Shown: positions 9,336 to 23,946 of the stretch, piece after piece
Layout: every line of letters starts with the position of its first letter
Position numbering within the stretch: position 1 is the stretch's first letter
Origin: Sandaracinaceae bacterium
Lineage (GTDB): Bacteria > Myxococcota_A > Polyangia > Polyangiales > Sandaracinaceae
Direction: 5' to 3'
Length of the DNA stretch: 64,000 nucleotides
NCBI GenBank assembly: GCA_020633195.1
Contig: JACKEC010000014.1
Coordinates: 124,001 to 188,000, forward strand
Notes under the pieces: model-generated
Database searches by the model: none
The model's input: only the letters and a program-made list of their open reading frames with translations
Told to the model about the DNA's origin: nothing
Made by a program: the position numbers and the translations under genes

Positions 9336-9725
9336 ATGGGTCACCGCCGCGCCATCCACACCGACGCCGCCCCGGCCGCGATCGGTCCGTACTCCCAGGC
9401 CGTCCAGCACGGAGGCCTCGTCTACCTGTCGGGTCAGATCGCGCTCGATCCCGCGACGGGCGCCCTCGTCGAGGGGGACGTCGCGGCGCAGGCCGAGCGC
9501 GTGATGAAGAACCTCGAGGCCGTGCTCGCCGCCGCCGGGAGCTCGTTCGGCCAGGTGCTGAAGACGACGATCTACCTCACCGACATGGGCGACTTCGCTC
9601 GCGTCAACGAGGTGTACGCGCGCGCCTTCGAAGGCCTCGAGCCTCCGGCCCGCGAGACCGTCGAGGTCTCGCGCCTGCCCAAGGACGTCGCCGTCGAGAT
9701 CTCGATGATCGCCGCGACCGAGTAG
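9336..9725 (+). CDS. ridA: RidA family enamine/imine deaminase
   Basis: A 129-residue protein, the standard RidA (YjgF/YER057c) length. It shows the family features: an N-terminal AIGPYSQAV, the YLSGQIALDP strand, and the substrate-binding Arg in PARETVEVSRLPKDVAVEI. RidA hydrolyses reactive 2-aminoacrylate and related enamines released by PLP enzymes, protecting them from damage. It stands alone between a divergent membrane protein gene and convergent purA. Confidence 0.93.
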   Translation: MGHRRAIHTDAAPAAIGPYSQAVQHGGLVYLSGQIALDPATGALVEGDVAAQAERVMKNLEAVLAAAGSSFGQVLKTTIYLTDMGDFARVNEVYARAFEGLEPPARETVEVSRLPKDVAVEISMIAATE

Positions 9726-9739
9726 GACGGAGCGGCGCG

Positions 9740-11014
<1,275 letters not shown>

Positions 11015-11035
11015 GGCTGGCTTCCTTCCTTCACG

Positions 11036-12277
11036 TCAGCGCGCCCAGGTCCCGAGGGACGCGAGCGCGCGGGGGAGGCGCTTGCGTGCGCCATCCGAGA
11101 GCCGATGCACCTCGGCGCCGCGCGCGTCGCACACGACGGCGGCGTCGTAGCCCCAGCTGCGAGCGTAGTCGAGGGCGGGCCGCGCCCCCCGGGCCGGGAC
11201 GACCGCCGCGACGTGGCCGGCCGCGCGGAGATCGAAGGCGACCCGCTCGCGCCGCTCGCCGCTGCCGCCGCACACGACGAACCGCGCGTCGCGAGGCGGC
11301 GTCACGGGGCGCCCGGCCGCGTGCAGGGCCCACTCGAGGTTCGACAGATCGATCCCGAAGCCGGTGGCCGGGGAGGGCGCCCCGAAGCGCGCCATCAGCC
11401 CGTCGTACCGTCCGCCGCTGCCCACCGGCTCGCCCGGCCCGTCGGCGAGCAGCGTGAAGCTCGTGCCGGTGTAGTAGGTCATCCCGCGGATCTCGCCGAG
11501 GTCGACGACCAGCGGCAGCCCGTCGAGGCGCTTGACGACCTGCGCGAGCTCCGCGAGCGCGGGCTCGTCCCCGAACACACGGCGCGCGCGCGGCAGCACC
11601 TCGCGGGGATCCCCGTAGAGAGAGGCCGCCCCGACGAGCGCGCGGGCGACGCTCGCGTCCTCCGACGCGACGAGCGACCGGAGCGTCGCCGCGTCCTTGA
11701 GCAGCAGCGCGGCCTCCACGTCGGCGCGGGCCGCCGGGCGCACGCGATCGAGCGCGTCGCGGGCGAGCGCGACGAAGCTGAGCTCGATGCGGTACTTCGA
11801 CAGCCCCACCTCGTCGAGCGCGCTCGCGGCGAGGCGCACGACCTCCGCGTCGGCGTCGACGTGCGCGAGCCCGATGCACTCGACGCCCGCCTGCGCGAGC
11901 ACCCGCTGGCGCCGCGCGCGTCCCCGCCGCTGCCGCACCACCGAGGCCCCGTAGGCGAGCCGGTGCGGCGCGGGCCGGTCCGCGAGGCGCGTGGCGACGA
12001 TCCGCGCGATCTGCGGCGTGATGTCGGGCCGAAGGAGCGCCACCTCGCCGGTGCTCGGATCGACGAAGCGCAGCAGATCGCGTCGGTCGAGCGCGTCGAG
12101 GCCCCGCTCGATCACCTCGGCGACCTCGAAGGGCGGCGTCGTGACGCGCTGGTAGCCCCAGCGACCGAAGCAGCGGATCAAACGCGAGGACAGCCACGCC
12201 CGGGCGTCGGCCTCGGGTGGCAACAGGTCTCGCATGCCCGCGGGTGGTGCAAGCGGGATGGACGACGGCTCGGTCAC
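11036..12277 (-). CDS. hisZ: ATP phosphoribosyltransferase regulatory subunit (HisRS paralogue)
   Basis: A 413-residue class II tRNA-synthetase-like protein. HisZ pairs with short HisG to catalyse and regulate the first step of histidine synthesis. The catalytic-core folds are visible (GMRDLLPPEA, LRPDITPQIARI, an AQAGVECIG strand and GGRYDGLMARFG). The HisRS histidine loop is altered (RGMTYYTG), and there is no clear C-terminal anticodon-binding domain typical of HisRS. Adjacency to purA also favours HisZ. The start is a GTG at 12277, immediately before TEPSSIPLAPPAGMRD; no ATG lies upstream in frame near the conserved N-terminus. A second true HisRS is the alternative. Confidence 0.82.
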   Translation of the reverse strand: MTEPSSIPLAPPAGMRDLLPPEADARAWLSSRLIRCFGRWGYQRVTTPPFEVAEVIERGLDALDRRDLLRFVDPSTGEVALLRPDITPQIARIVATRLADRPAPHRLAYGASVVRQRRGRARRQRVLAQAGVECIGLAHVDADAEVVRLAASALDEVGLSKYRIELSFVALARDALDRVRPAARADVEAALLLKDAATLRSLVASEDASVARALVGAASLYGDPREVLPRARRVFGDEPALAELAQVVKRLDGLPLVVDLGEIRGMTYYTGTSFTLLADGPGEPVGSGGRYDGLMARFGAPSPATGFGIDLSNLEWALHAAGRPVTPPRDARFVVCGGSGERRERVAFDLRAAGHVAAVVPARGARPALDYARSWGYDAAVVCDARGAEVHRLSDGARKRLPRALASLGTWAR

Positions 12278-12312
12278 GCCGGCCGCACCCGTATCGGGCC
12301 GGCACCCCGCAG

Positions 12313-14244
12313 TCAAGCGAAGCGGACGAGATCGAGGGCGAGGGCGACGCGGATCGCCCGATACGGGCGGTGGACGTCGGAGTCTGTGGGCGACTCGAGG
12401 CGGTCCACGATCTCCTGCAGCGGCCGCGGCTCGCGGCAGAGCTGCAGCACGAAGCGCGCGTCCTCGGGGAGGCCGTCGGGGATCGGCGTGCGGGTCCGCC
12501 CGAGGGAGTCGAGCATGTGCTCGGCGAACACCCGGTGCTCGAGGCCCGCCTCGAGGCGCCGCTGGATCCCGTCCCCGAGGAGCCGCCAGGGATCGAGGCT
12601 CAGGGGGAAGTAGCGCTCGGCGGGGCGCGCGTCGGCCTTGAACTCGGCGTGGCCCTCCTCCCACGTGAACAGGTCCAGCAGCTTCTCGCGCACCTGCGCC
12701 GCGATGTGCTGGAACAGCTCGACGGGCTCGATGAGCCCGAGCGCCGCGAGGGTGTCGCCGAGCCGTCCGTCGAACCGGGGGAGCACCGCGAGGGCCATGT
12801 CGAGCTCCGTCCGCTCGAGCACCCCCCGCGCGACGAGGAACTCGCCGAGCAGCTCGGAGGGGAGGTTGGAGCTGACGAACTCGGGGACGCCGTCGACGAG
12901 GTACACGTCCTTGCGGGCGTCGCCGCGCTGGCAGATCCAGACCCCGCTGGCCTTCTGCGCGGCGCGCCGCGCGAGCGCGTCGACGAACGCGCTCCCCATC
13001 GGCACACGAGCCGAACGGGCCCCGCCGTCCGCGTCGACGGGGAGGTGCCCCGCGAGCTCCCCGATGTCGCGCAGCGGCCGCGGCGGCCCGCTGCCGAGGC
13101 GGATGCGATCATCGGGGCGCACGCGCCCCATCGTCACCGCCTCGACGAGCTGCGCGAACGTCAGCGGGCCGAGCGCGGTGCCGTTCGGGCGGATCACGAC
13201 GTAGTCGTCGAGCGGGGGCTCGATCGTCACGACGTCGGCGGTGACCGGCTCGTCGCTCACCTCCCTGTGGATCCCCGCGACGCGCTCCACGATCCGGCCG
13301 AGCTCCTCGCGGTGCTGCGCGGGCGGACCCTCGGCGTACCGATCGAGGGCCACCCGCAGAGCCGCGGCGGTCGGGATCCGCTCGGCCGGATCGCGCGCGA
13401 GCCCCGCGAGCAGGACCTCGAGGAGCCCCTCCGGCATGTCGTCGGCGAACGCGCGGAGGCGGTCGACCTTCGCCTCGCGCACCGCGAGCAGCACCGCGAG
13501 CTCGCTCCCGCCGACGAAGAGCGGCGTCCCGATCACGAGCTCCGCCGCCACCGCCGCCGCGGCGAACACGTCGGCCCTCCGATCGCTGGCGTCGCCGCGC
13601 ACCTGCTCGGGGGCGAGGTAGCCGAGCTTGCCCTTGGTCCGCCCGGCGGCCGCCGCCTGCGGGAACGCGTGCCGCAGCTTGGCTTGCGCGATGCCGAAGT
13701 CCGAGAGCTTCACGTCGCCGTGGACCGAGACGAGGACGTTCGACGGCGTCACGTCGCCGTGGACGATGCCGACGGGCGCCCCGCTCGCGTCGGTGGCCTC
13801 GTGGACCGCGTGGAGGCCGGCGAGCAGCTCGCGCGCGATGAACAGCGCGAGGGGGAGGGGGAGGCCGGTCCCCTCGCTCCGCAAGGCGGCTTGCAATGCT
13901 GCGAGATCGGGGCCCGGGACGTGCTCGAGGACCAGGAACGGCTTGCTCTCGGCGGTCCCGGAGCCGAGCACGCGGACGACGTTGGGGTGCTCGACGAGGG
14001 CCCCGAGGCGGGCCTCCTCCTCGAACATGAGCGCCGACCGCGGCTCGGCGGCGATGTGGGGGAGCATCCGCTTGATCACGACCGAGCGCGGCGCCCCCGC
14101 GGCGCGAGGCTCGAGCGCGAGGAAGACCTCCGCCATGCCGCCGACCCCGACGCGCTCGCGCAGCGTGTACGTGCCGAACTCCGTGTCTTCGGGGGGGGCC
14201 GGCGGTGGTGCGGGCGGGCGGCTGGGGCGCACGTCCCCAAGCAT
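12313..14244 (-). CDS. Serine/threonine protein kinase with C-terminal DUF4388-like domain
   Basis: A 643-residue cytosolic kinase; no membrane segment is seen. The kinase domain (about residues 25-310) keeps the Gly-rich loop RVGVGGMAEV, Lys58, the HGD catalytic loop (Asp164, with VTPSN following), the DFG at 182-184 and a YLAPEQ activation-segment end. The residue before the catalytic Asp is Gly, not Arg, so it is a non-RD kinase. A central stretch (about 350-430, with GPLTFAQLVEAVTMGRVRPDD) looks like a GYF_2-type module. The end (about 450-560, LPSELLGEFLVARGVL, GRLGDTLAALGLI) resembles the DUF4388/PATAN-type domains common in myxobacteria. Divergent from the O-methyltransferase gene with 39 bases between starts. 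Confidence 0.85.
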   Translation of the reverse strand: MLGDVRPSRPPAPPPAPPEDTEFGTYTLRERVGVGGMAEVFLALEPRAAGAPRSVVIKRMLPHIAAEPRSALMFEEEARLGALVEHPNVVRVLGSGTAESKPFLVLEHVPGPDLAALQAALRSEGTGLPLPLALFIARELLAGLHAVHEATDASGAPVGIVHGDVTPSNVLVSVHGDVKLSDFGIAQAKLRHAFPQAAAAGRTKGKLGYLAPEQVRGDASDRRADVFAAAAVAAELVIGTPLFVGGSELAVLLAVREAKVDRLRAFADDMPEGLLEVLLAGLARDPAERIPTAAALRVALDRYAEGPPAQHREELGRIVERVAGIHREVSDEPVTADVVTIEPPLDDYVVIRPNGTALGPLTFAQLVEAVTMGRVRPDDRIRLGSGPPRPLRDIGELAGHLPVDADGGARSARVPMGSAFVDALARRAAQKASGVWICQRGDARKDVYLVDGVPEFVSSNLPSELLGEFLVARGVLERTELDMALAVLPRFDGRLGDTLAALGLIEPVELFQHIAAQVREKLLDLFTWEEGHAEFKADARPAERYFPLSLDPWRLLGDGIQRRLEAGLEHRVFAEHMLDSLGRTRTPIPDGLPEDARFVLQLCREPRPLQEIVDRLESPTDSDVHRPYRAIRVALALDLVRFA

Positions 14245-14283
14245 ACGCGAACGCGCGCTCGGTTCGCTGGTACGCTGCGCGCC

Positions 14284-14967
14284 ATGGCGGACGCCGACTC
14301 GCGGACGGGCCTGCGGTACGGGACCCCCGAGGTCACGAGCTTCGTGGACCACCTGCACGCGGCTCACGACCCCGCCCTCGACGCGGCCTTTCGGGCCGCC
14401 GCCGATCATGGGTTCCCGGCGATCCAGCTCGCGCCCTCGGAGGGCCGCCTCGTCGAGATGCTCGCGTCGATGATCCAGGCCCGCCGCGTCGTCGAGATCG
14501 GGACGCTCACCGGGTACTCCGCGATCCGACTCGCCCGCGGCCTGGCCCCGGGCGGCCTGCTCTGGACCATCGAGCGCGATCCCGCCCACGCCGCGGTGGC
14601 CAAGCGACGGATCGCGGACGCGGGCTTCGCCGATCGCGTGGAGGTGCTCGAGGGCGACGCGATGCTCGAGCTCCCGCCGCTCGCCGAGCTCGGCCCCTTC
14701 GACCTGGTGTTCCTCGACGCCGACAAGGGCCGCTACGACCAGTACGGCCGCTGGGCCCACGCCAACCTGCGCGAGGGCGGCGTGCTGCTCGCGGACAACG
14801 CCTACTTCTTCGGCCGGCTGCTCGAGGACGATCCCGACGCGGACGCGATGCGACGCTTCCACGAGGAGGCCGCCGAGAGATTTCGCACGGTCTGCATCCC
14901 GACGCCGGACGGCTTGTTGCTCGGCGTCAAGCGGGGGGCCTCGGCAGCCGTCCAATCCCCCCCTTGA
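14284..14967 (+). CDS. Class I SAM-dependent O-methyltransferase
   Basis: A 227-residue soluble methyltransferase of the caffeoyl-CoA/catechol O-methyltransferase family. The SAM-binding motif I is VVEIGTLTGYSAIRLA, followed by the acidic end of strand 2 in WTIERDP. The metal-site signature FDLVFLDADKGRYDQY is present, and DNAYFFG holds the second metal-ligand region. The ATG at 14284 is chosen because the family N-terminus begins there; the open frame upstream is antisense to the kinase gene. Substrate unknown. Confidence 0.9.
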   Translation: MADADSRTGLRYGTPEVTSFVDHLHAAHDPALDAAFRAAADHGFPAIQLAPSEGRLVEMLASMIQARRVVEIGTLTGYSAIRLARGLAPGGLLWTIERDPAHAAVAKRRIADAGFADRVEVLEGDAMLELPPLAELGPFDLVFLDADKGRYDQYGRWAHANLREGGVLLADNAYFFGRLLEDDPDADAMRRFHEEAAERFRTVCIPTPDGLLLGVKRGASAAVQSPP

Positions 14968-15070
14968 CCCCCTCGATGAGGGACCCTACCGCCCCGACGC
15001 CCCTCCTTCGGGAGACGGCGGGACGATTCGATGCCATTCATCGCGCTGCCTGTATGGGCGAAGAAGGATC

Positions 15071-15514
15071 ATGTGCGCACGCCGACCGATGACGATCGCG
15101 GCCCTCGCCCTGTTGGGGGTGCTGGGGGGCTGCGGGTCGTCGGCGCCGGATCCCGTCTTCGGGGTGCGGCTGGGCATGACGCCGCCTCAGGTGCGGGAGC
15201 GGTTCGCGCCGTCGCCGGGGGGCACGTTCCGGAGCGAGGCGCAGGGCGAGGACCTGATCCTCGTGTGGGAGCCGTCCGCGTCGCCGGGGCCCGTTCGGAT
15301 CGCCCGACACGAGTTTCACCTGGGGCAGCTCGTCGCGATGCGACTGACGCTGGAGCCCTCGAGCGCGGAGGCCGGCGGGCCCGCGATGGAGCTGACGGGG
15401 GTGTCCGTCCTCACGCGGGAGACGACGGAATCCGGCGTGGAGCTCACTTGGCTCGCGCGCTCTTGCCCCACCCATGCCGACGAAGTAAGGCGCCGCATCC
15501 AAGAGCACCGTTAA
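15071..15514 (+). CDS. Small hypothetical lipoprotein
   Basis: A 147-residue protein with a short lipoprotein signal (MCARRPMTIAALALLGVLGGC, lipobox LGGC, Cys21). Start at ATG 15071 has an AAGGA ribosome site; the in-frame ATG six codons later is also possible. The FGVRLGMTPPQVRERF segment resembles the short alpha-beta repeats of DUF-type periplasmic proteins, where a 'GMT..EV...FG' motif is common. No enzymatic motif. It lies just upstream of the promoter of the respiratory operon. Confidence 0.7.
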   Translation: MCARRPMTIAALALLGVLGGCGSSAPDPVFGVRLGMTPPQVRERFAPSPGGTFRSEAQGEDLILVWEPSASPGPVRIARHEFHLGQLVAMRLTLEPSSAEAGGPAMELTGVSVLTRETTESGVELTWLARSCPTHADEVRRRIQEHR

Positions 15515-15531
15515 CTGCCCCGCGATCGAGC

Positions 15532-15560
15532 TTGTCCCCCGCGACGCCAACTCGTATATA
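15532..15560 (+). promoter_or_regulatory. Likely housekeeping promoter of the ACIII/caa3 operon
   Basis: TTGTCC at 15532-15537 and TATATA at 15555-15560 are separated by exactly 17 bases, the optimal spacing of a sigma-70-type promoter. Each hexamer matches the consensus at most positions. It lies 45 bases upstream of the actA ATG, in the only AT-containing patch of an otherwise very GC-rich gap. The predicted transcript would start near 15567. Activity is inferred. Confidence 0.55.
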
Positions 15561-15604
15561 GGCGCCGCCCCGGGCCTCGCCCGACCCCCCCCAACGAGCG
15601 AGAC

Positions 15605-16248
15605 ATGCAGATATTTCCCAAGTCGCTCAACCTCCTGCCGCTCGTCGCCGCGCTGGGCGTGGCCGTCGGTGGGGGCATCGCGACGTTCGTCGTCGTCTAC
15701 TACTTCTCGCCGCGCTTCCTCTACGTGGGTTACGAGCCCGAGCAGCCGGTGCCGTACAGCCACCGCCTCCACGCGGGCCAGCTCGGCATGGACTGCCGGT
15801 ACTGCCACGCGAACGTGGAGCGCTCCTTCGAGGCGATGGTCCCGCCGACGCAGACCTGCATGGGCTGCCACGCGCAGATCCGTACCGAGTCGGCGCGCCT
15901 GCAGCCGGTGCGGGACAGCTGGACCTCGGGCGAGCCGGTCGAGTGGGTCCGCATCCACAACGTGCCGGACCACGTGTTCTTCGACCACAGCGTGCACTTG
16001 TCCGCTGGGGTGGGCTGCGCGACGTGCCACGGGCGCGTCGATCGCATGGAGGTGGTCGCGCAGGCCGAGCCGCTCTCGATGAGCTGGTGCCTCGATTGCC
16101 ATCGCGACCCCGAACCGTATCTGCGGCCCACGAGCCGCATCACAGACATGGACTGGACGCCGGAAGACGCGACCGAGGCCGAGCGGACCGAGATGGTCGC
16201 GCTCCTCGATCGCGCCACGCCTCCGGAGAACTGCTCGGGGTGTCACCG

Positions 16249-16252
<4 letters not shown>
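15605..16252 (+). CDS. actA: Alternative Complex III pentaheme cytochrome c subunit ActA
   Basis: A 215-residue protein with one N-terminal membrane segment (about residues 10-32) and a periplasmic domain. Five CxxCH heme motifs are present (CRYCH, CMGCH, CATCH, CLDCH, CSGCH), the canonical ActA number. It is the electron-exit module of ACIII, the quinol:electron-acceptor oxidoreductase that replaces the bc1 complex. Several isolated His residues (SHRLH, DHSVHLS) are available as distal heme ligands. Its stop overlaps the ATG of actB. Confidence 0.95.
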
Positions 16253-20846
<4,594 letters not shown>

Positions 20847-20851
20847 CCGCG

Positions 20852-21442
20852 ATGGCTTCCGAATCGAAGAAGACCGGCACCAAGGCGGGCGACGCGGGCG
20901 AGACCCGCCCGCTGCTCCTGCTCGCCGAGTACGAGTCGGCGGGCGACGTCTACCACGCCGCCGAGCACGTCCGGGACGCGGGCTACGAGAAGTGGGACGT
21001 CCACACGCCTTTCCCCGTGCACGGCATGGACAAGGCGATGGGCCTCAAGGACTCGTCGGTCGGCTGGATCGTCCTGGTCATGGGCCTCACCGGCTGCCTG
21101 ACGGCCTTCGTGCTGATGTGGTGGACGAACGGCCACGACTACCCGCTGGTCATCGGCGGCAAGCCCGGCTTCTCGCTGCCCTCGATGATCCCCGTCATGT
21201 TCGAGCTGACCGTCCTGCTCTCGGCCTTCGGGGCGGTGTTCGGGATGCTCGGCATCAACCAGCTGCCCAAGCACTGGCACCCCGTCTTCTACTCGGACCG
21301 GTTCGACCGCTGCACGGACGACCGCTTCTTCATCTCGATCGAGGCCGCGGACCCCAAGTTCGACCTCGACGAGACCAAGTCCATGCTCGAGTCGACGCAC
21401 CCGTCGCACGTCGAGCTCATCTCGGAGGAGGTGGACGAATGA
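20852..21442 (+). CDS. actD: Alternative Complex III subunit ActD (DUF3341)
   Basis: A 196-residue protein with two membrane helices (about residues 70-92 and 112-138, around GWIVLVMGLTGCLTAFVLMWW and the MIPVMFELTVLLSAFGAVFG hairpin, quoted in parts) between soluble ends. The N-terminal LLLLAEYESAGDVYHAAEHVRDAGY and WDVHTPFPVHGMDKAMGL stretch is the ActD signature. Start at ATG 20852 follows a GGAGGAG ribosome site; a GTG three codons earlier is in frame. It ends in an ATGA overlap with actE. Confidence 0.92.
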   Translation: MASESKKTGTKAGDAGETRPLLLLAEYESAGDVYHAAEHVRDAGYEKWDVHTPFPVHGMDKAMGLKDSSVGWIVLVMGLTGCLTAFVLMWWTNGHDYPLVIGGKPGFSLPSMIPVMFELTVLLSAFGAVFGMLGINQLPKHWHPVFYSDRFDRCTDDRFFISIEAADPKFDLDETKSMLESTHPSHVELISEEVDE

Positions 21443-22035
21443 GCCGTTCCCTCATCGCGGCGGTGCTCGCCATCGCCGGCGCCTCGTCGCTGGCCGCGTG
21501 CCAGGGGCAGCACTCGTCCGAGCCGCCGATCGTGCCCATCCGCAACATGCACGAGCAGCCGCGGTACGACGCGCAGGAGGCCGCGACGTACTTCACCGAC
21601 GGCCGCGCGATGCGCCCGATCGTCGAGCACACGGTGGCGCAGGAGATGGAGATCGACCCGATCCTCGAGGACGGCGTCGACGAGAACCTCGACTACGCCC
21701 CGACCATCCCTGACGAGGTCGTGGCGGGCTTCGACGGAATGGAGGCGCTCCTCGCGCGCGGCCAGACCCGCTTCGACATCTACTGCGTGCCGTGCCACGG
21801 CGCGCTCGGCGATGGTGAGGGCATGGTCCCCGAGGTCTCCAACGTCGCGACCATCCGGCCGCCGACGTTCCACGACGACCGCATCCGGCACATGCCCGAC
21901 GGTCAGCTCTACGCGACGATCCGAAACGGTCTGCGCAACATGCCGGCCTATGGCCACGTCGTCCCCGTGCGGGATCGGTGGGCCATCGTCGGATACGTGC
22001 GGGCTCTCCAGCTCAGCCAGATGGACGGACAATGA
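21439..22035 (+). CDS. actE: Alternative Complex III monoheme cytochrome c lipoprotein ActE
   Basis: A 198-residue exported lipoprotein: the leader ends in SLAAC (Cys21). One heme-binding CVPCH lies at about residue 115, with GALGDGEGMV following. A distal Met candidate lies in NGLRNMPAYG, and the C-terminus WAIVGYVRALQLS closes the cytochrome c fold. In ACIII this subunit carries electrons next to ActA. Overlaps actD and actF by four bases at each end. Confidence 0.94.
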   Translation: MSRSLIAAVLAIAGASSLAACQGQHSSEPPIVPIRNMHEQPRYDAQEAATYFTDGRAMRPIVEHTVAQEMEIDPILEDGVDENLDYAPTIPDEVVAGFDGMEALLARGQTRFDIYCVPCHGALGDGEGMVPEVSNVATIRPPTFHDDRIRHMPDGQLYATIRNGLRNMPAYGHVVPVRDRWAIVGYVRALQLSQMDGQ

Positions 22036-23462
22036 GCAAGCCGGCGAAGAAAGAGGGCAAGGCCCCCACGTATCGGATCCCGGCGGACTCGCCGTGGGCC
22101 AACGCCTGGAAGATGGCGGCGGGCCTCGGCGCGCTCGGCATCGCCGCCTCGGCGGTCGGGATGTTCAGCGACACGCACCGCTTCGCGTTCAGCTGGCTGT
22201 TCGCGTTCATGTTCTTCCTCGCGCTCGGCCTCGGCGGGCTCTTCTTCGTGCTCGGTCAGCACCTGACCGGCTCGGGGTGGGGCGTCCCGCTGCGGCGCAC
22301 CGCGGAGATGCTGATGGCCGGCCTGCCGGTCTTCCTCATCCTGTTCGTGCCGATCGCGGTGAACATGCACGAGCTCTACCCGTGGCTCGAGGAGCACGGC
22401 GCCGGGCACGGTGAGGAGCACGAGGGCGGTCACGGCGGTGGCCACGAGGGCGGCGAGGGTCACGAGGCCGGTGGTCACGAGGAGCACGGCTCCCTGCTCG
22501 GCTTCGGCACCCAGGCGCAGGCCCAGGAGGCGCGCGACCCGTGGGACGTCCACCCGAACGAGCGTGAGCCCGACACCCGGACGCACACCCCGGAGCACGC
22601 CGCGCACGCCGAGATCATGGAGTCGAAGACCTGGTTCCTCGACCACGGCCTCTTCCTCGTCCGCGCGGGCGTCTACTTCCTCGCCTGGATCCTGCTCGCG
22701 TACTTCTTCTTCACCTGGTCGACGCGCCAGGACAAGGAGAAGGGCCTCGCGCTGACCCAGCGCATGGAGAAGACGGCGCCGTTCGCGACCTTCGTCTTCG
22801 GCTTCTCGCTCACCTTCGCGGCCTTCGACTGGATGATGTCGCTGGAGCCGTCCTGGTACTCGACCATCTTCGGCGTCATCTACTTCGCCATCGCGGCGAT
22901 CATCGGCCACGCCGTCATCATCCTGCTGACGCTGGCGATGCGCCGCTCGGGGCTCCTCCGCGAGGCGATCAGCGTCGAGCACTTCCACGACATCGGGAAG
23001 CTGCTCCACGGCTTCATCGTCTTCTGGGCCTACGTCTCGGTCTCCCAGTTCCTCCTGATCTGGTACGCCGGCATCCCGGAGGAGTCGACCTACTACCACC
23101 TGCGTTGGTGGGGCGGCGGAGGCTGGATGAACATCAGCGTGGTCGTGATCCTCGCTGGCTTCGTCATCCCGTTCTTCCTGCTCATGTCGCGCAACTTCAA
23201 GCGCAACCTGCCGTGGCTCGGCTTCAGCGCCGCCTGGATCCTCGTCGTGCAGATCGGCCAGCTCTACTGGCTCGTGATGCCGTACGCCGACCAGACGGGC
23301 CTCGTCGAGACGCAACTTCACTTGCACTGGCTGGACTTCGCCGCCTTCTTCGCGGTGGGCGGCGTCTACATGGCCGTCGTGCTCTGGAACATGACCCGCT
23401 TCCCCCTCGTGCCCGTGGGTGATCCGCGCCTCGATCGCGGTCTCCATCACGAGGTCGTCTAG
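22032..23462 (+). CDS. actF: Alternative Complex III membrane subunit ActF (NrfD-like)
   Basis: A 476-residue polytopic homologue of ActC, the second NrfD-like subunit, likely involved in the proton path. Helix-forming family segments include WMMSLEPSWYSTIFGVIYF and the FWAYVSVSQFLLIWYAGIPE segment (quoted in part). The loop after the first hydrophobic block (residues about 113-196) is expanded and strikingly His/Gly/Glu-rich, with eight His between residues 122 and 152. The start ATG overlaps the actE stop. The rest of the family signature is intact. Confidence 0.94.
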   Translation: MSKPAKKEGKAPTYRIPADSPWANAWKMAAGLGALGIAASAVGMFSDTHRFAFSWLFAFMFFLALGLGGLFFVLGQHLTGSGWGVPLRRTAEMLMAGLPVFLILFVPIAVNMHELYPWLEEHGAGHGEEHEGGHGGGHEGGEGHEAGGHEEHGSLLGFGTQAQAQEARDPWDVHPNEREPDTRTHTPEHAAHAEIMESKTWFLDHGLFLVRAGVYFLAWILLAYFFFTWSTRQDKEKGLALTQRMEKTAPFATFVFGFSLTFAAFDWMMSLEPSWYSTIFGVIYFAIAAIIGHAVIILLTLAMRRSGLLREAISVEHFHDIGKLLHGFIVFWAYVSVSQFLLIWYAGIPEESTYYHLRWWGGGGWMNISVVVILAGFVIPFFLLMSRNFKRNLPWLGFSAAWILVVQIGQLYWLVMPYADQTGLVETQLHLHWLDFAAFFAVGGVYMAVVLWNMTRFPLVPVGDPRLDRGLHHEVV

Positions 23463-23471
23463 GAGGACCCG

Positions 23472-23942
23472 ATGGCTGCCAAGTGGGACAACACGCCTCC
23501 GCAGAACCTGCTGATCCTCGCCTGCGCGGCGGGCTCGGCGCTGCTCCTGTTCACCCTGAAGTTCGGCTTCGACGCCTACTACGACGGGATGATGGCCGAG
23601 ACCGTGGCGGGCCAGCAGGCGCGCTACGACGACCTCGACACGGTCAACACACGACAGGCCGAGTGGAACGACTCGCTGCAGCGCGGGCATCGGATGTCGA
23701 TCGACGCGGCGATGAGCCAGCTCGCGTCGCGCGGTCGCGGCGCTGATCCCGCCATCCGGCCCGAGCGCCCGACGGAGCGCAACATCGCGCCGCTCGAGGG
23801 GTGGAACCAGCACCCGCACGAGGTCGTCATCCCGCCGCCGGCGCCGGCGGCGAACGCCGCGCCGCGCGGGCTCTCGCCCGAGGCGCTCGAGCAGCTGCAG
23901 CAGGCGCTGCAGAACATCCTCCAGCAGGACAACGGGCAGTAG
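23472..23942 (+). CDS. actG: Small membrane-anchored protein, ActG-like
   Basis: A 156-residue protein with one N-terminal membrane helix (about residues 11-31) and a soluble domain ending in a Gln-rich segment LEQLQQALQNILQQDNG that should form a helix. Position directly after actF (9 bases) and before the SCO gene matches the small, poorly conserved ActG subunit of other ACIII clusters. The identity rests on context and topology more than on sequence. Confidence 0.6.
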   Translation: MAAKWDNTPPQNLLILACAAGSALLLFTLKFGFDAYYDGMMAETVAGQQARYDDLDTVNTRQAEWNDSLQRGHRMSIDAAMSQLASRGRGADPAIRPERPTERNIAPLEGWNQHPHEVVIPPPAPAANAAPRGLSPEALEQLQQALQNILQQDNGQ

Positions 23943-23946
23943 CCGC

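Noticed and set aside
11036..12277. Histidyl-tRNA synthetase instead of HisZ
   Set aside because: The histidine-loop residues differ from HisRS and the anticodon-binding end is not clear. Adjacency to purA fits HisZ. Not fully excluded.
12217..14283. In-frame extension upstream of the O-methyltransferase ATG
   Set aside because: The extension runs antisense to the kinase gene and has no protein-like content. The family N-terminus begins at 14284.
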